Positions 1 to 10,449 of a stretch of 64,000 nt of DNA are shown here, in pieces. Within the stretch, counting starts at the first letter, position 1. Each line of letters starts with the position of its first letter. This DNA comes from Chaetoceros tenuissimus (lineage: Eukaryota > Bacillariophyta > Thalassiosirophyceae > Chaetocerotales > Chaetocerotaceae). Made by a program: the position numbers and the translations under genes. Location: contig BLLK01000047.1 in NCBI GenBank assembly GCA_021927905.1, positions 2,728,001-2,792,000 on the forward strand, in the 5' to 3' direction. Under the pieces are notes generated by a model. It was not told the origin of the DNA and searched no databases. It saw nothing but the letters and a program-made list of their open reading frames with translations.

Positions 1-3000
1 GCTGCTCCCTCAAATTTCTTTAAGAAAATAATTGAAATAAAGTCGTCTGATATTCGAATAGCGACCTTTCAAATATACTAAACGAATTGTTTCCTTCCTA
101 TTCCTTTCACTTTCATTGCATCATAATTCTAAAGGAAAAGTGATGGATGAAGTTTGAGAAGTTGTTGTATGTACATAGTTTATTCGAGGTATTGTCTTTG
201 GTAATAATTCCTTCGGTGTAAATGAAAACTACAGAAAGAAGGTAAGTTATATAATGGAGTGGTTTCAGAATCTACAACTATGGTGTAGGGTTGCGTTTAC
301 CTCCTGATCAATCATGATCGCTAGAAGTTGGTTTTCTTCAACAACTTTTTTTATTAATGAATTGAGGTAAAGAATGAAATACAAAAATTTAGTCTCGTGA
401 TTACGGAATATTAGCTATAATATAAAATAAATAGCATTTATAGTTTCCTTTGTATCTTGTATCTCAAGCGATATACTCGCAGTTGCAAACTGCAGTTGCA
501 ACCATTTAATTGCAGTATCATTCACCTTCATAATCTCTAGCTTTCGCGAGTCTCACTAAACAAGGCATAGTTCCAAACATGGCTGATTCAGATGATAAAA
601 TGATGCTGGACTACACACCAACAAGAAAATACAGGTGGAGATTTCAACAATGATAAAGAACATGAACAAGAACCATCTGTTCCACCCACATCTTCTACTA
701 CTCAAAGATTATCTGCGAGTACAAATAATGATGACATTGATACGTCGTCAATCCCTGCTACGCCAATGACAAATACATTCGTAGAAGTTCGGGAAATGTC
801 GATAATAACAGTGTCTTACCTTCCACTCCAGCTGCAAGATTTCAATTGACCGAATCATCAGATGAAGAAGACAATATGAATATCGTAGAAGTTCGAGAAA
901 TTTCGATAATAACAGTGTCTTACCTTCCACTCCAGCTGCAAGATTTTCACTCCAGCTGCAAGATTTCAATTTCAATTGACCGAATCATCAGATGAAGAAG
1001 ACAATATGAATCAAAATGAGGTGGTACCCAGTACACCTGCCAATCATCAAAAATTTGAAATATTAATTAAAAACTGGCTCTCTACCTCCGACAGGAATCA
1101 TTGTACAGAAGAAGTCGAGAATGGCTCTGATAATAATTTCATAAAGCACATTCCCTCCAAGCTTTCAAATCCTCTCTGCACCGTATTCTCCTTTCATCAA
1201 CACTTACAAAAGAATGTTGGTCGTTTCCACCAGCACTAGTAGGGAATCTTTTTCAACCAATCACTGGATACATTGCCATCTGAAGACTAGATGAAGATCC
1301 TTGAATTTTGAATGATGCAAATGCTGCTTTGGTAGTACTCAAGGATTGAATTTGTCGTTCATTTTCTATGGATATATTTTGAATTGAAGATCTTTGAGTT
1401 GTACTTAGTAGCATTAGTAGAAATGCAATTGCTGATGGTTTCCAGCCATCTTTTTTATAAGCCTTCGTTCGAACCATCTTTCCAGTCGAGTCTCGACGAT
1501 TATATGACAAAACACTGAAAGTTGATGAGGTATTTATGAGGATACCTTCGAACTCTAGTGTCTGTCAAGACGATGTCAGAAAATAACAACTTCGAAAGAC
1601 CATAAAAACTAGAACTTCTAGCATCTTGTTCAATTGCACTGTTGAAAAGTCGTACTTGGTTCAAAGCAAGAAGAAATCTGTTTTCTCTCAAATTGATCAG
1701 GTCGGTGTATTGACAGATGGATGGGTTGGGACAAAGCTTGTATCATGCTCATATTTTGAAACACACAGATGGAGATTGATGAAGGAGGTAGTAGAATATT
1801 CAACAAAATGGTAGTTAAAATAGTGGGTAATTTTGCCGAATGTACACATCTAAACCTCGTCCAATATGGGTCACTCGAACACCAATAATGTGTCGACTTG
1901 TACATTACAAAGCAATCAATGTAATAAGTGTTATGTTAATAATGCTGTAGGAGACGATCGTCAGTCAATTGGTGTAAGTTGTAGATTTTGCTATCAGAAT
2001 TGAGCTGCAGACGCTTGAACAAAAAGTTCAAAAACAAACGTGGACCGAGAAGTTATTGCCGGAATAATCAAATCATAATAGCTTGTAGCCCTCTTGGATT
2101 TTCAATTGATGCAAGCATTCAGTCAAAGAAAATTGCCATTACTTGAATGGCTAAGCTCAATTTTATATTCAACATTAAGTGGTCAGCCAAGACTCAAATA
2201 GTTCTCTTGTTAAAAGAAACTCATTAGGTTACACCAAAGCGTATGGTAGTATCTGGATTTGTAGACTGTTATACTAAGAGCTAGGCATCTTGCTTTTGAA
2301 GTGCTTCTGTATGTTCTCTCAATAAAATGTATGCCATTCCTAATGTATCGGAAAAGATAGTCATAGAAGAAGGCCGTCTAAGACCTTAGTCTATACATTC
2401 TCCACATCAAGTACTTCTTTCTTCTCTTCGTCACCTGTATTCGAGGACACTCTACAAAATTCTTCGAATTCTTCAGCAAAATGGAACTTTCCCTTACTTT
2501 GAACTCACTCTGTTATCTGAATAATTTTTAATGTTTTCTTGATACTTCGAACCCACCCTATGAAGACTATACAAGCAATTCTCCTACAATTCCTAATTAT
2601 TTGGCATCTTCAATTTTATATTGCACTTTCCATCTTTGTCGTAGATGTTGTAATGAGCAGTATTCTTAGTAAAACACAATGTCTCCGCCACGTAGATGAC
2701 AAGAAAACCCAACAGGTATATCAAACTGTTAGGGATGTGGTCTTAACAACAATGCAATTTACCATTTGCAGAAAAATGTAGGTTGGACTAGTATCCGTAT
2801 AGCTAAACAAAGCAAAGTAGATTCGTTACGAAATATGCTTTTCATTTGGGACTTGAAAGAAGCCTCTTCCATATTTCCAGTTCAATATATTCTAAATGTT
2901 TTTATTGATAAACAGGAGATACTAGGCATGACAACAGATAAAGAAAGTGTAGCTCCATTTGATTGGATCAGCTAGAGAAGCATCAGATAAGTTTTCACAT

Positions 3001-3621
3001 AATAATATACTCAGGGATGGATCAGGCTCGATCCGATCGACAAGACATATCTCCGTAGTACGCTAAGATCCCTCTTGTTTGGATGGATCACACCATCTGG
3101 AGGATCGGGAGTCTGGCTGTCTTCCCGAGGAGTTTATGCATTTCGCGCTAGATCTTTAGATGTAAGCTCGAACATTGAGATTTCAAAGAATCCTGTTGAC
3201 TGTAGGAGGAAATGAACTAATTATATTCAAGAAATGATGAGTCTTGAGCTTATTTGTTAGGATCGTCAATTGAAGCTTGACTCTTCCAGAATCCGAGTGT
3301 TGTTCTGTAATGAGGTAAATAAATGATTTATTCGAAAGTAGGTACAAAGGAATCGCGTGTCCTACTTTGTATAGTCACAACTGAGAGTCGAGTATTTGAA
3401 ATGAAATTATTGATATTATCTTTCAACATACTATCAAGATGAACTTTTATCATCGTTGGATTAAAGGAAACACAGCTAGAAAAGAGACTGAATTTTGACA
3501 AAGGCCATTTTTCAATTACAAAGAACATATTGTGACGACTGTTAGATTGCTATTCCTAAAGTTTGCACATTCAAACAATGAGTTGATTTATTGTCCTAAA
3601 TTATCGTCCTACTGTAAATCA
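1..3621. other. Gene-poor, decayed region
   Basis: No open frame here has a convincing start, length and composition. Only short frames broken by many stops are present on both strands. The stretch 581-1240 keeps fragments of a Ser/Thr/Pro/Asp-rich reading frame (for example residues NNSVLPSTPAARF read near 805-845) that change frame at about 635 and again near 780, so it looks like the remains of a disordered protein-coding region. I could not assign a family. The rest (1240-3621) shows no RNA gene or transposon ends that I can see. Confidence 0.5.
781..1011. repeat. Tandem duplication, about 101 and 127 bp
   Basis: Copy A spans 781-881 and copy B 885-1011. Both begin gtagaagttcg and end gaagacaatatgaat. 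Copy B holds an extra 26 bp made by a secondary duplication of the 'actccagctgcaagattt' segment. The few mismatches between copies suggest a recent event inside already decaying sequence. Confidence 0.85.
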
Positions 3622-6600
3622 TTATCTGTGATAATGCTGTCCATCTTCCATTAGAAATTCATCGTCATCCCAAACTTCTTCTTCATAGTCTTCTTCGATA
3701 TGATTTCTGAGAATAGCAATTGAATTCTTATCTTCAGCATTACCATTCGTGACCCAAAACAAATCTGCACCGTCTCGGTCTTTCAACAGCTGCGCTTCCC
3801 CTACGGTCCTAACACGAACAGTTTCACCCTCCCGAACTCCTCCATCTAACACAAGCCTGCTAAGAGGATTGAGAACATCACTAGCAAGAACCCTTTTCAA
3901 TGGTCGTGCTCCATACCGAATGTCATATCCTTTCTCAGCAATACACTCTTTGGTAACGTCGCTGATATCTAGTTTCATGCCTTGACCATAATCAAGTCTT
4001 TCGGCAATCTCTTTCAGTCCAATGTCAGTTATCTGACTCATGTGCTCTCTTTGTAACCTATTGAAGATAAGACATTCATCAATTCTATTCAATAGCTCCG
4101 GACTAAGAGTACCTCTTACTCTGTTCATTATTGCACTTTTCACTTCTGGTTCGTTACCTTGCATCTCAGATGGCATATCAGCGACAATGTCTGCTCCAAT
4201 GTTGGACGTCATCACGACAATAACATTACGGAAGTCAACTTTTCGTCCATGAGAGTCAGTTAGAACACCATCATCAAATAGTTGTAAGAGTAAATTCCAC
4301 ACATCTTTATGTCCCTTCTCAAATTCATCAAGAAGTAGTAATTGATAAGGTCTTCTCCTCACAGCTTCAGTCAGAGTACCGCCCTCTTCGTACCCAACAT
4401 ATCCTGAAAATAAAGACAAGCTTCAATATGTACCTAGTAATGACAAATGAAATAAAAAAGAAAACATCTTACCAGGAGGGGCACCGATGAGTCTGCTAAC
4501 AGTGTGCTAAAAATATACCCAATTAGTTCACAGTATCATGAAAGCCTTAATCTAGATCCATATTCTTTCTCTCACCTTTTCAGAATACTCGGACATGTCC
4601 ACACGAGTCATGGCACTCTCATCATCAAAAATAAATTTTGCCAGTGCTTTACAAAGTTCAGTTTTTCCTACACCAGTCGGTCTAGCATAAATGTACTGTT
4701 GTTAGTGTGAAAGGATGAAATTCATCAATTAAAAACTTTCTTTGAAAGCTTACCCTAAGAAAAGGAAATTACCCAAAGTTCTGTCTTGCGCTTGAAGTCG
4801 TGTCCGTGCCAGACGCACACAATTCGAAACTGCTGTGAGAGCATGTTCTTGTCCGACAACAGTCTCGCGAAGTTTATCCTCCATCTTCAGCAACTTTTTT
4901 GTTTCACTACCAGATATTCTAGAAACAGGAATCCCTGTATGCCTGGCAACACATGTAGCAATTGCATCTGCGGATACAAACTCAGCAAGCATTTTGTGAT
5001 GTGGTTCATTTGGTTTACTTTCAAGGAACTGCATCTCTTGCTCTAGTTGCGGAATAGTTCCATGTTGTAATTTACCTGCGGTATTAAAATCACCCATTTT
5101 TCTTGCCTTTTCCAATTCAATTTTTGCAGTTTCAAGTCTTTCTTGAACTGTTTTTGCTCTTTCTAACTCATCCTTTTCACTTTGCCATACAGAGGTCAAA
5201 TCGTCTAGTTTTTGTTTCAGATTTTTTACCTCAATTTCCACTTGGCTTCTTCTAGCAATACTCTTTTCATCATCTTCGTTTGACAGAGCAGTCAGTTCAA
5301 TTTGCTTTGTGAGAAGATCTCTCTCCACTTTCCAAATTACCTCTGGTTTTGATTCCTGTTCGAGCCTCAATCTACTACACGCTTCATCTACCAAGTCAAT
5401 GCTTTTGTCAGGTTGTTTTCTATCCGAAATATATCTATCAGATAGAGTTGCCGCAGCAATGAGAGCCTCATCCTATAACCACAGTATGAGTGATAATACA
5501 TTTATGAAGTAGTTCAATTCCAAAAAAGACTCACCTTGATACGAATACCATGGTGGACCTCATATTTTGCCTTCAAACCTCGAAGTATACTGATGGTATC
5601 TTGCACAGTTGGTTCTGCTACAAAGACACTTTGGAATCGACGAGCAAGAGCAGGATCTTTCTCGACATGCATTCGATATTCATCTAAAGTTGTAGCTCCT
5701 ACCATTTGCAAATCCCCTCGTGCGAGTTTAGGCTTAATGATATTTCCCATATCCATGCTACCCTCACTTTTACCAGCACCCTTTATATTAAAAAGTCAAG
5801 TCAGTTGCTCCACTTCTTCAGTAATAATTTATGAAAAACATTGTTTCATCATCTTACCACCATAGTATGTAATTCATCAATGAAAAGTATATATTTCCCT
5901 TCTCCAGCATCAATATCATCCAACACTGATTTCAATCTTTCTTCAAACTAGCCTTTAAACATTGCTCCAGAAATAAGAGCTGTTATATCAAGAGAAACAA
6001 CTTTTTTGTCCTTCATTGATTGAGGTACATTTCCAGAAACTATTCTCTGTGCTAGTCCCTCAGCAATAGCAGTTTTACCAACGCCTGCCTCTGTATATGG
6101 CAAAGAATACGTTTAGTCAGTTGCTTCTTCCTAGAGTACAAAAAGATTTCATGAGGGAGTATTATACTCCTCTATTACTCACCCCCAATGAGAACAGGAT
6201 TGTTTTTCGTTCTTCTTGCCAAGATTTGTAATGTACGACGAATCTCTTCATGTCTTCCAATAACTGGATCAAGCTTTCCTTGAGCAGCCAATTCCGTCTT
6301 TTTTACAATAATAAAGAAATTGGTAAGTATTCCATATGGAAGGCAATGGCGGTCATCACGTTTCAATATCCTTTCATCAAATCATAATGAGTAAACTCAC
6401 CAGATCAGTGCTATACTGAGCAAGTGCTTCTCCTGGTTTCTGCTGCTGATTCATGAACGGTGGCATTTGTTGGGAAGATAGAAGGCGTTTCTGAGCCGAC
6501 AACTTTAGTACATCGAATTGCCTATTTGCAAAAGCATTCGTGGTGAAAGGATTCGGATTACATATTGACTTCATCAATCTGACATCTCTTGTATCGAGAA

Positions 6601-6682
6601 GATGTGCTTGAGATGAAGCATACCGGGAGAGCTTATAAACTTGACTTTTAGCAGCAAGCCTCTTTATAGTTGCCGCTAACAT
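3622..6682 (-). CDS. CLPB: Mitochondrial ClpB/Hsp78-type AAA+ disaggregase, interrupted by an in-frame TAG
   Basis: Eight exons: 6682-6401, 6297-6183, 6090-5858, 5780-5535, 5472-4754, 4681-4576, 4506-4473 and 4403-3622, giving 838 codons. The ATG at 6682 opens a basic presequence typical of mitochondrial import; the frame extends upstream only to a GTG. The protein goes straight from presequence to the first AAA+ module and so lacks the Clp-N domain, as in yeast Hsp78. Seen: NBD1 Walker A GEAGVGKT (about 132-139), Walker B LFIDELH, a coiled-coil middle domain (about 330-460), NBD2 Walker A GPTGVGKT (about 532), pore loop GYVGYEEGG, Walker B LLLLDEFE and a C-terminal D2-small domain ending in an acidic tail. 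Known role: ATP-driven rescue of aggregated matrix proteins with Hsp70. Codon 180 (5950-5948) is TAG where the family has Glu in the RGEFEERL motif. Every other exon is intact, so this is either a very recent null allele, a sequence error or readthrough. Confidence 0.9.
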
Positions 6683-7058
6683 ATTACTTCTTTCAAAAGT
6701 TTGCACTAATAGAATATATGGTAAAAGAGTAAATGTATTTATTATACATCATCCAAAATCCGAATTCTACCATCATCTTTCAAAAAGATGATCGAAGAAC
6801 CGAAGAACCAATCACCAAAACAAACCTGATCCCATTATGGATAAAAAATTGAAGTCAAGACATCAACAAGGAGTCTACATAGCTAAATTAGCTTTTCCAG
6901 AGGACTAAAGCGTTGAACGGACGAGAAAGAAAATTTTGGGTGTGTGGGCAAAAAAGAAGGAGAGTTTTGGATTCGTATCTTCTCCTCTTCTGTAGTACTA
7001 TAAACCTTGATTTACATTTAATCAACATCTTTTTCTTTCATCTCCTACAATCTTCATC
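6683..7058. promoter_or_regulatory. Divergent intergenic region, clpB / small charged protein
   Basis: This 376-bp AT-rich spacer lies between two divergently transcribed genes and must hold both 5' ends. I see no defined motif beyond a pyrimidine-rich stretch (7021-7050) just before the start of the right-hand gene, which is common at diatom 5' ends. Confidence 0.4.
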
Positions 7059-7394
7059 ATGGCAAAATTTGGATTTGGTAACAGCTCCTTCAAGGAGAAA
7101 ATGCGTTCTTTCAAGAAGGACAAGGAAGAATTAATGGCAAAGAAAGAAGCCGCATCTGTAAGCACTGATATGCCTGAAGTACCTGAAGTCCCTGACGCAG
7201 ATGATTTAAAAGATAAGGCAGAAGATATGAAGGAAGACATGGAAGAAAAGGCAGGAGAAATTGTTGATGATGTCAAGGAAGCTGCAGACGATGCAGCTGG
7301 TGGGATGAAATTTAAACTATTCATGATGGCTCTCAAGAATAAATTCAGCTGTTGTTTTGGAGGCGATGAAGAAAGTAAGCCGTCTTTCATGTAA
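7059..7394 (+). CDS. Small highly charged protein, 111 aa, unknown
   Basis: Single-exon ORF from ATG to TAA; I do not recognise the family. Residues 1-30 are Lys/Phe-rich. Residues 35-80 are rich in Glu, Asp, Lys and Ala with a repeating pattern (DLKDKAEDMKEDMEEKAGEI) that would form an amphipathic helix resembling LEA or dehydrin-like segments. The C-terminus (about 82-111) has a short hydrophobic helix and a Cys-Cys pair. There is no signal peptide. It is convergent with the deformylase gene 105 bp downstream. The resemblance to LEA proteins is compositional only. The gene itself is likely because the ORF has clean ends and coding-like composition. Confidence 0.6.
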   Translation: MAKFGFGNSSFKEKMRSFKKDKEELMAKKEAASVSTDMPEVPEVPDADDLKDKAEDMKEDMEEKAGEIVDDVKEAADDAAGGMKFKLFMMALKNKFSCCFGGDEESKPSFM

Positions 7395-7499
7395 ACATTC
7401 AAGAAATATGTACGGAAATTATTCTATGGTATTCCTCGAGTGAGAAATCAAGTTTCCTTATATGCACTTATTTTCAGTAGTAACGTATAAATGTCATTT

Positions 7500-8491
7500 T
7501 TAATCAGAAAAGACAACACATTTATTGTTGTGAGTAATAATACGATCTGCGAGATGAGCTTCAACAGCATTAAGCAACACATTTCTCTCTATTATTCTTC
7601 CTTTTCTTACAAGGTCAGATGCCTCATCGCGGTGAGATACTCTTATTACATCTTGATCGATGATTGGTCCCTCATCCAAATGTTCCGTTACGTAATGGGA
7701 AGTTGCTCCTACCAATTTTACTCCACGTTGATATGCTCTATTATATGGTTTTGCCCCCATAAATGCAGGGAGGAAAGAATGATGAATGTTGATGATTTGA
7801 TCCCTATCATATGCATTGAGAAAATCGTTGGATAATACTTGCATATACCTAGCAAGAACAATTACATCCACCTGAAATTCATTTTTTAGGATATCAAGTT
7901 CGATCTTTTCTTGTTCTTTCTTATTTTCTGGATTGATTGGAATAAATCTGAATGGAATTTTGAAGCTTTTGGCAATTTCTCCTAGATCAGGGTGATTCGA
8001 GATCACGACACTAATATCACAATCCAATTCTCTTGCTTCATGTCTGAGCAGTATTTCCCACTATGACCAAAAAATAATCAGTTTGAAAAGCTTGGGAAAA
8101 AGCATCGACGCATCGACACAAATTGACTACCAGTGCTTACCAGACAGTGATCATATTTCGAAACAAAGATTGCCATTTTCTTCGGTTTATCACGAAAGTT
8201 CACTTTCACCATGTCAAGACCAAACTGCTTTTGGAAAGTGCGTAGCTCATCTATTATTTCTGACTTCAACTCACTTTGAAACATGACTCTATCATCTGTG
8301 TAGCTATGATTTGATGGATGGAAGAGAGACCTTTGATAAAAGTGACATAGTCTAGGATCGGTATATTGTTCTGATTTCATAATAGCACATCCGAATTTAT
8401 CAAGTAATTGAGAACATGCCCGCACTATGCCTTGTTGATCAGGTCCATGGACTCGTAGACAAGCCGCAGATCTAGCCCATCCTCGCTGCAT
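7500..8491 (-). CDS. purU: Formyltetrahydrofolate deformylase (PurU type)
   Basis: Two exons, 8491-8141 and 8060-7500, 303 aa from the first ATG. The same frame continues upstream without an ATG (to a GTG at 8551), so a short upstream exon adding a targeting peptide is possible. An N-terminal ACT domain is visible (VHGPDQQGIVRACSQLL, then GCAIMKSEQYTD). It is followed by the formyltransferase fold with the catalytic Asn and His in INIHHSFLPAF and the catalytic Asp in HLDEGPIIDQDV. Known reaction: 10-formyl-THF plus water gives formate plus THF, balancing one-carbon units, usually in mitochondria in photosynthetic eukaryotes. Length matches the family (about 280-300 aa). The join at the intron restores WEILLRHEAREL, which confirms the splice. 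Confidence 0.92.
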
Positions 8492-8950
8492 TTGATCACA
8501 AATATATATCCTATTCGTGTTGAATCGTCTTACAAATGAAAAAACAAACACTTACCCTATCATCTATCACCTATCAAGCCCTATCATCACAATGTCGTAC
8601 GGTTGTATGTAGACATGACGTCATAAATCACTCTGACTTTCTTAATCTTTCGCGCATAGTTCGCGTGCGGTAAATAAAATCCGTGTTATTTCTGTGAAAA
8701 AACGTTTCCGGGTACCCACCAACCAGAAAAAAGCTAGTGGCGAGAGTGGCTAGCCACCTAGGCATCCAGTGACGTATGCTTTTTCCCGGCCGCAGCTTTT
8801 TTACAACAAAATCTCTCCATCGTTTTTTTGAACTGAAAATTCAACGTTATGTCATGCACAGCAATAACGACGGTTTTGAATACATCACTGCAAAGCTCCA
8901 CCCTCACTCACATCCACATAAGTAGTTAGGTAGATAAATAATACATCAAC
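8492..8950. promoter_or_regulatory. Divergent promoter with CRE-like TGACGTCA and TGACGT sites
   Basis: A perfect palindrome TGACGTCA lies at 8616-8623 and a half-site TGACGT at 8770-8775, between purU and a plastid gene with highly-expressed codon usage. TGACGT/ACGTCA elements are known CO2/cAMP-responsive sites bound by bZIP factors in diatoms (established for carbonic anhydrase promoters). Whether they act here is inference; a single 8-bp palindrome can occur by chance. Confidence 0.4.
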
Positions 8951-9760
8951 ATGAAGTACACTGGAATTTCTGCAATCCTTGCTTTGGCGGCATCTGCTAA
9001 CGCATTCGTTCTCCCTGGAGCTGAGACCAAGGCAACCAGCACCCAACTCAACGGGCTTAGTCCAGGAGTTGTGAGCAAGACCGGAGGATGGGAGATTGAG
9101 AAGATCTCTCCTCGTGTTAGAATTGAGGGACAGAGTCGTCACACCTTCAGCATGCAAGATGCATCCAAGGAAATTGTTCAGGTTGCAATGCGCTCCCCAA
9201 ATGCTCGTCCTGTCAACGCTGATGTTGAGTTGTGGATTGGACCTGACTGGACTCCAGTTAAGGTTAACTGCCACAGTGAGGATGGAAGCAAGCACCCACT
9301 CCAGACCCTTGTAGGAACCCGTAACAAGAACGCAAATGTAGAGCTTCTTAACACCGGAAACCATGCTTTCCCAATTGATGCTGCTTGTTCTTACGCTATC
9401 TCTCCTCTTACCGAGGACCGTGAGACCATCAAGGAGGAAGAGGGAATTTACATTGAGGGAGGAGCTATCAAAATGTCCCCTATCCCATCCAACGTAGAAC
9501 AGCTTCAGGTACTTATCGAGACCGAAGGAAAGATGCTTAATGCTATGATTGAGTTGTTGAACGGACCTAACAACGTGAAGGTAGAGTACGAGATTTTCAC
9601 CAACAACGGACAGCTCAACTCTTTGTTTGTTGTTTTCGAGACACCTGAGGATGGAAACGCAATCCGTATCAGAAACCTTGCTCCTATGGAATTCCCTTGC
9701 AAATTCTACGTAAAGCCAACCAAGTTCGGATCTAACGACATGGCTCCTCAGTGGAACTAA
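8951..9760 (+). CDS. Plastid-targeted two-repeat beta-sandwich-like protein, unknown
   Basis: Single exon, 269 aa. The N-terminus is a signal peptide ending ASANAFVLPG, a variant of the diatom ASAFAP plastid motif. The mature part contains two similar blocks: about 97-155 (ADVELWIGPDWTPVKV...) and about 196-255 (AMIELLNGPNNVKVEY...). Each has EL-x2-GP, then a charged strand, 'dG', an L-rich strand, and an asparagine-proline end (N...FP). I know this type of sequence from algae only as uncharacterised. Codon choice is strongly biased (GGA, GCT, ACC, AAC, CTT), shared with the PsbQ-like gene but not with most neighbours, and implies abundant expression. Function unknown; a plastid structural or binding role is a guess. 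Confidence 0.85.
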   Translation: MKYTGISAILALAASANAFVLPGAETKATSTQLNGLSPGVVSKTGGWEIEKISPRVRIEGQSRHTFSMQDASKEIVQVAMRSPNARPVNADVELWIGPDWTPVKVNCHSEDGSKHPLQTLVGTRNKNANVELLNTGNHAFPIDAACSYAISPLTEDRETIKEEEGIYIEGGAIKMSPIPSNVEQLQVLIETEGKMLNAMIELLNGPNNVKVEYEIFTNNGQLNSLFVVFETPEDGNAIRIRNLAPMEFPCKFYVKPTKFGSNDMAPQWN

Positions 9761-10449
9761 ACAACATAGAGGTTACTTTTTCTTATGGGGTTGCATTTGT
9801 AAATTAATTATAAAGCTCAAACGCGCAGGCACATTAGCTATTGCAGCGACACGAAATAATGTTCGTATTTTTATGAAAGGAGAAAATTACTCTACATAAA
9901 CAATAATCTTTCTTCTTTTAGTACGTACTCCTTCTTCTTTTTCCTGTATTACAGACCTAGCAAACATCATTCCAATGCAATGGTCTCAATTGTAGGCCTT
10001 TGTTGGGAGGACAGTACGTATTAATTACATTGTCTTGATGAGCAGAGATCAAGGAAATTTATGAAGACATTGGTATGATATACCCGAGAGACTAGAGTAG
10101 ACTACGTAATTCATTATTTGCAAGACAAGATACATATACGAGTACATGTAGTAGTAGTAAAAGGATGATAAGATGACCAATGACCTTATTCATTCTATCA
10201 TCATCATCATCATCATCTTCCCAATATATATAGGTAGCTATAAATTTCGGATAGCTCTTACATGGCTATTTCATTGAGAGCCAAGCGTTTGCATTCTTGA
10301 GCATCCACTCATCACATCTTCATCATCATCCTTTTTCTCCTTACTGGAAAGAATAGAATAATTACTTTAACTCAAAAGTTGTATGGTACTCTGTTTCTTC
10401 ACCTTACAGTACAAATCTCTTGAGTGAAACTATAATTGAGCATTGAAAA
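9761..10449. other. Intergenic, 689 bp, with TCA microsatellite
   Basis: No coding potential is seen. It holds a (TCA)n tract at 10198-10217 and a further interrupted CATCAT tract at 10318-10329. It includes the 3' UTR of the upstream gene and the promoter of the helicase. Confidence 0.6.

Noticed and set aside
1-3621. Possibility of a degraded MCM helicase gene (zinc-finger-like CTFHLCRRCC reading near 2620)
   Set aside because: No Walker, MCM box or continuous homology is visible. The resemblance was a few residues in broken frames.
5948-5950. TAG reassigned as a sense codon
   Set aside because: TAG ends other intact genes in the window (for example NDUFS6 and the GRDP-like gene), so the code is standard.
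8885-9364. Minus-strand ORF of 159 codons
   Set aside because: Antisense shadow of the abundant plastid protein gene.
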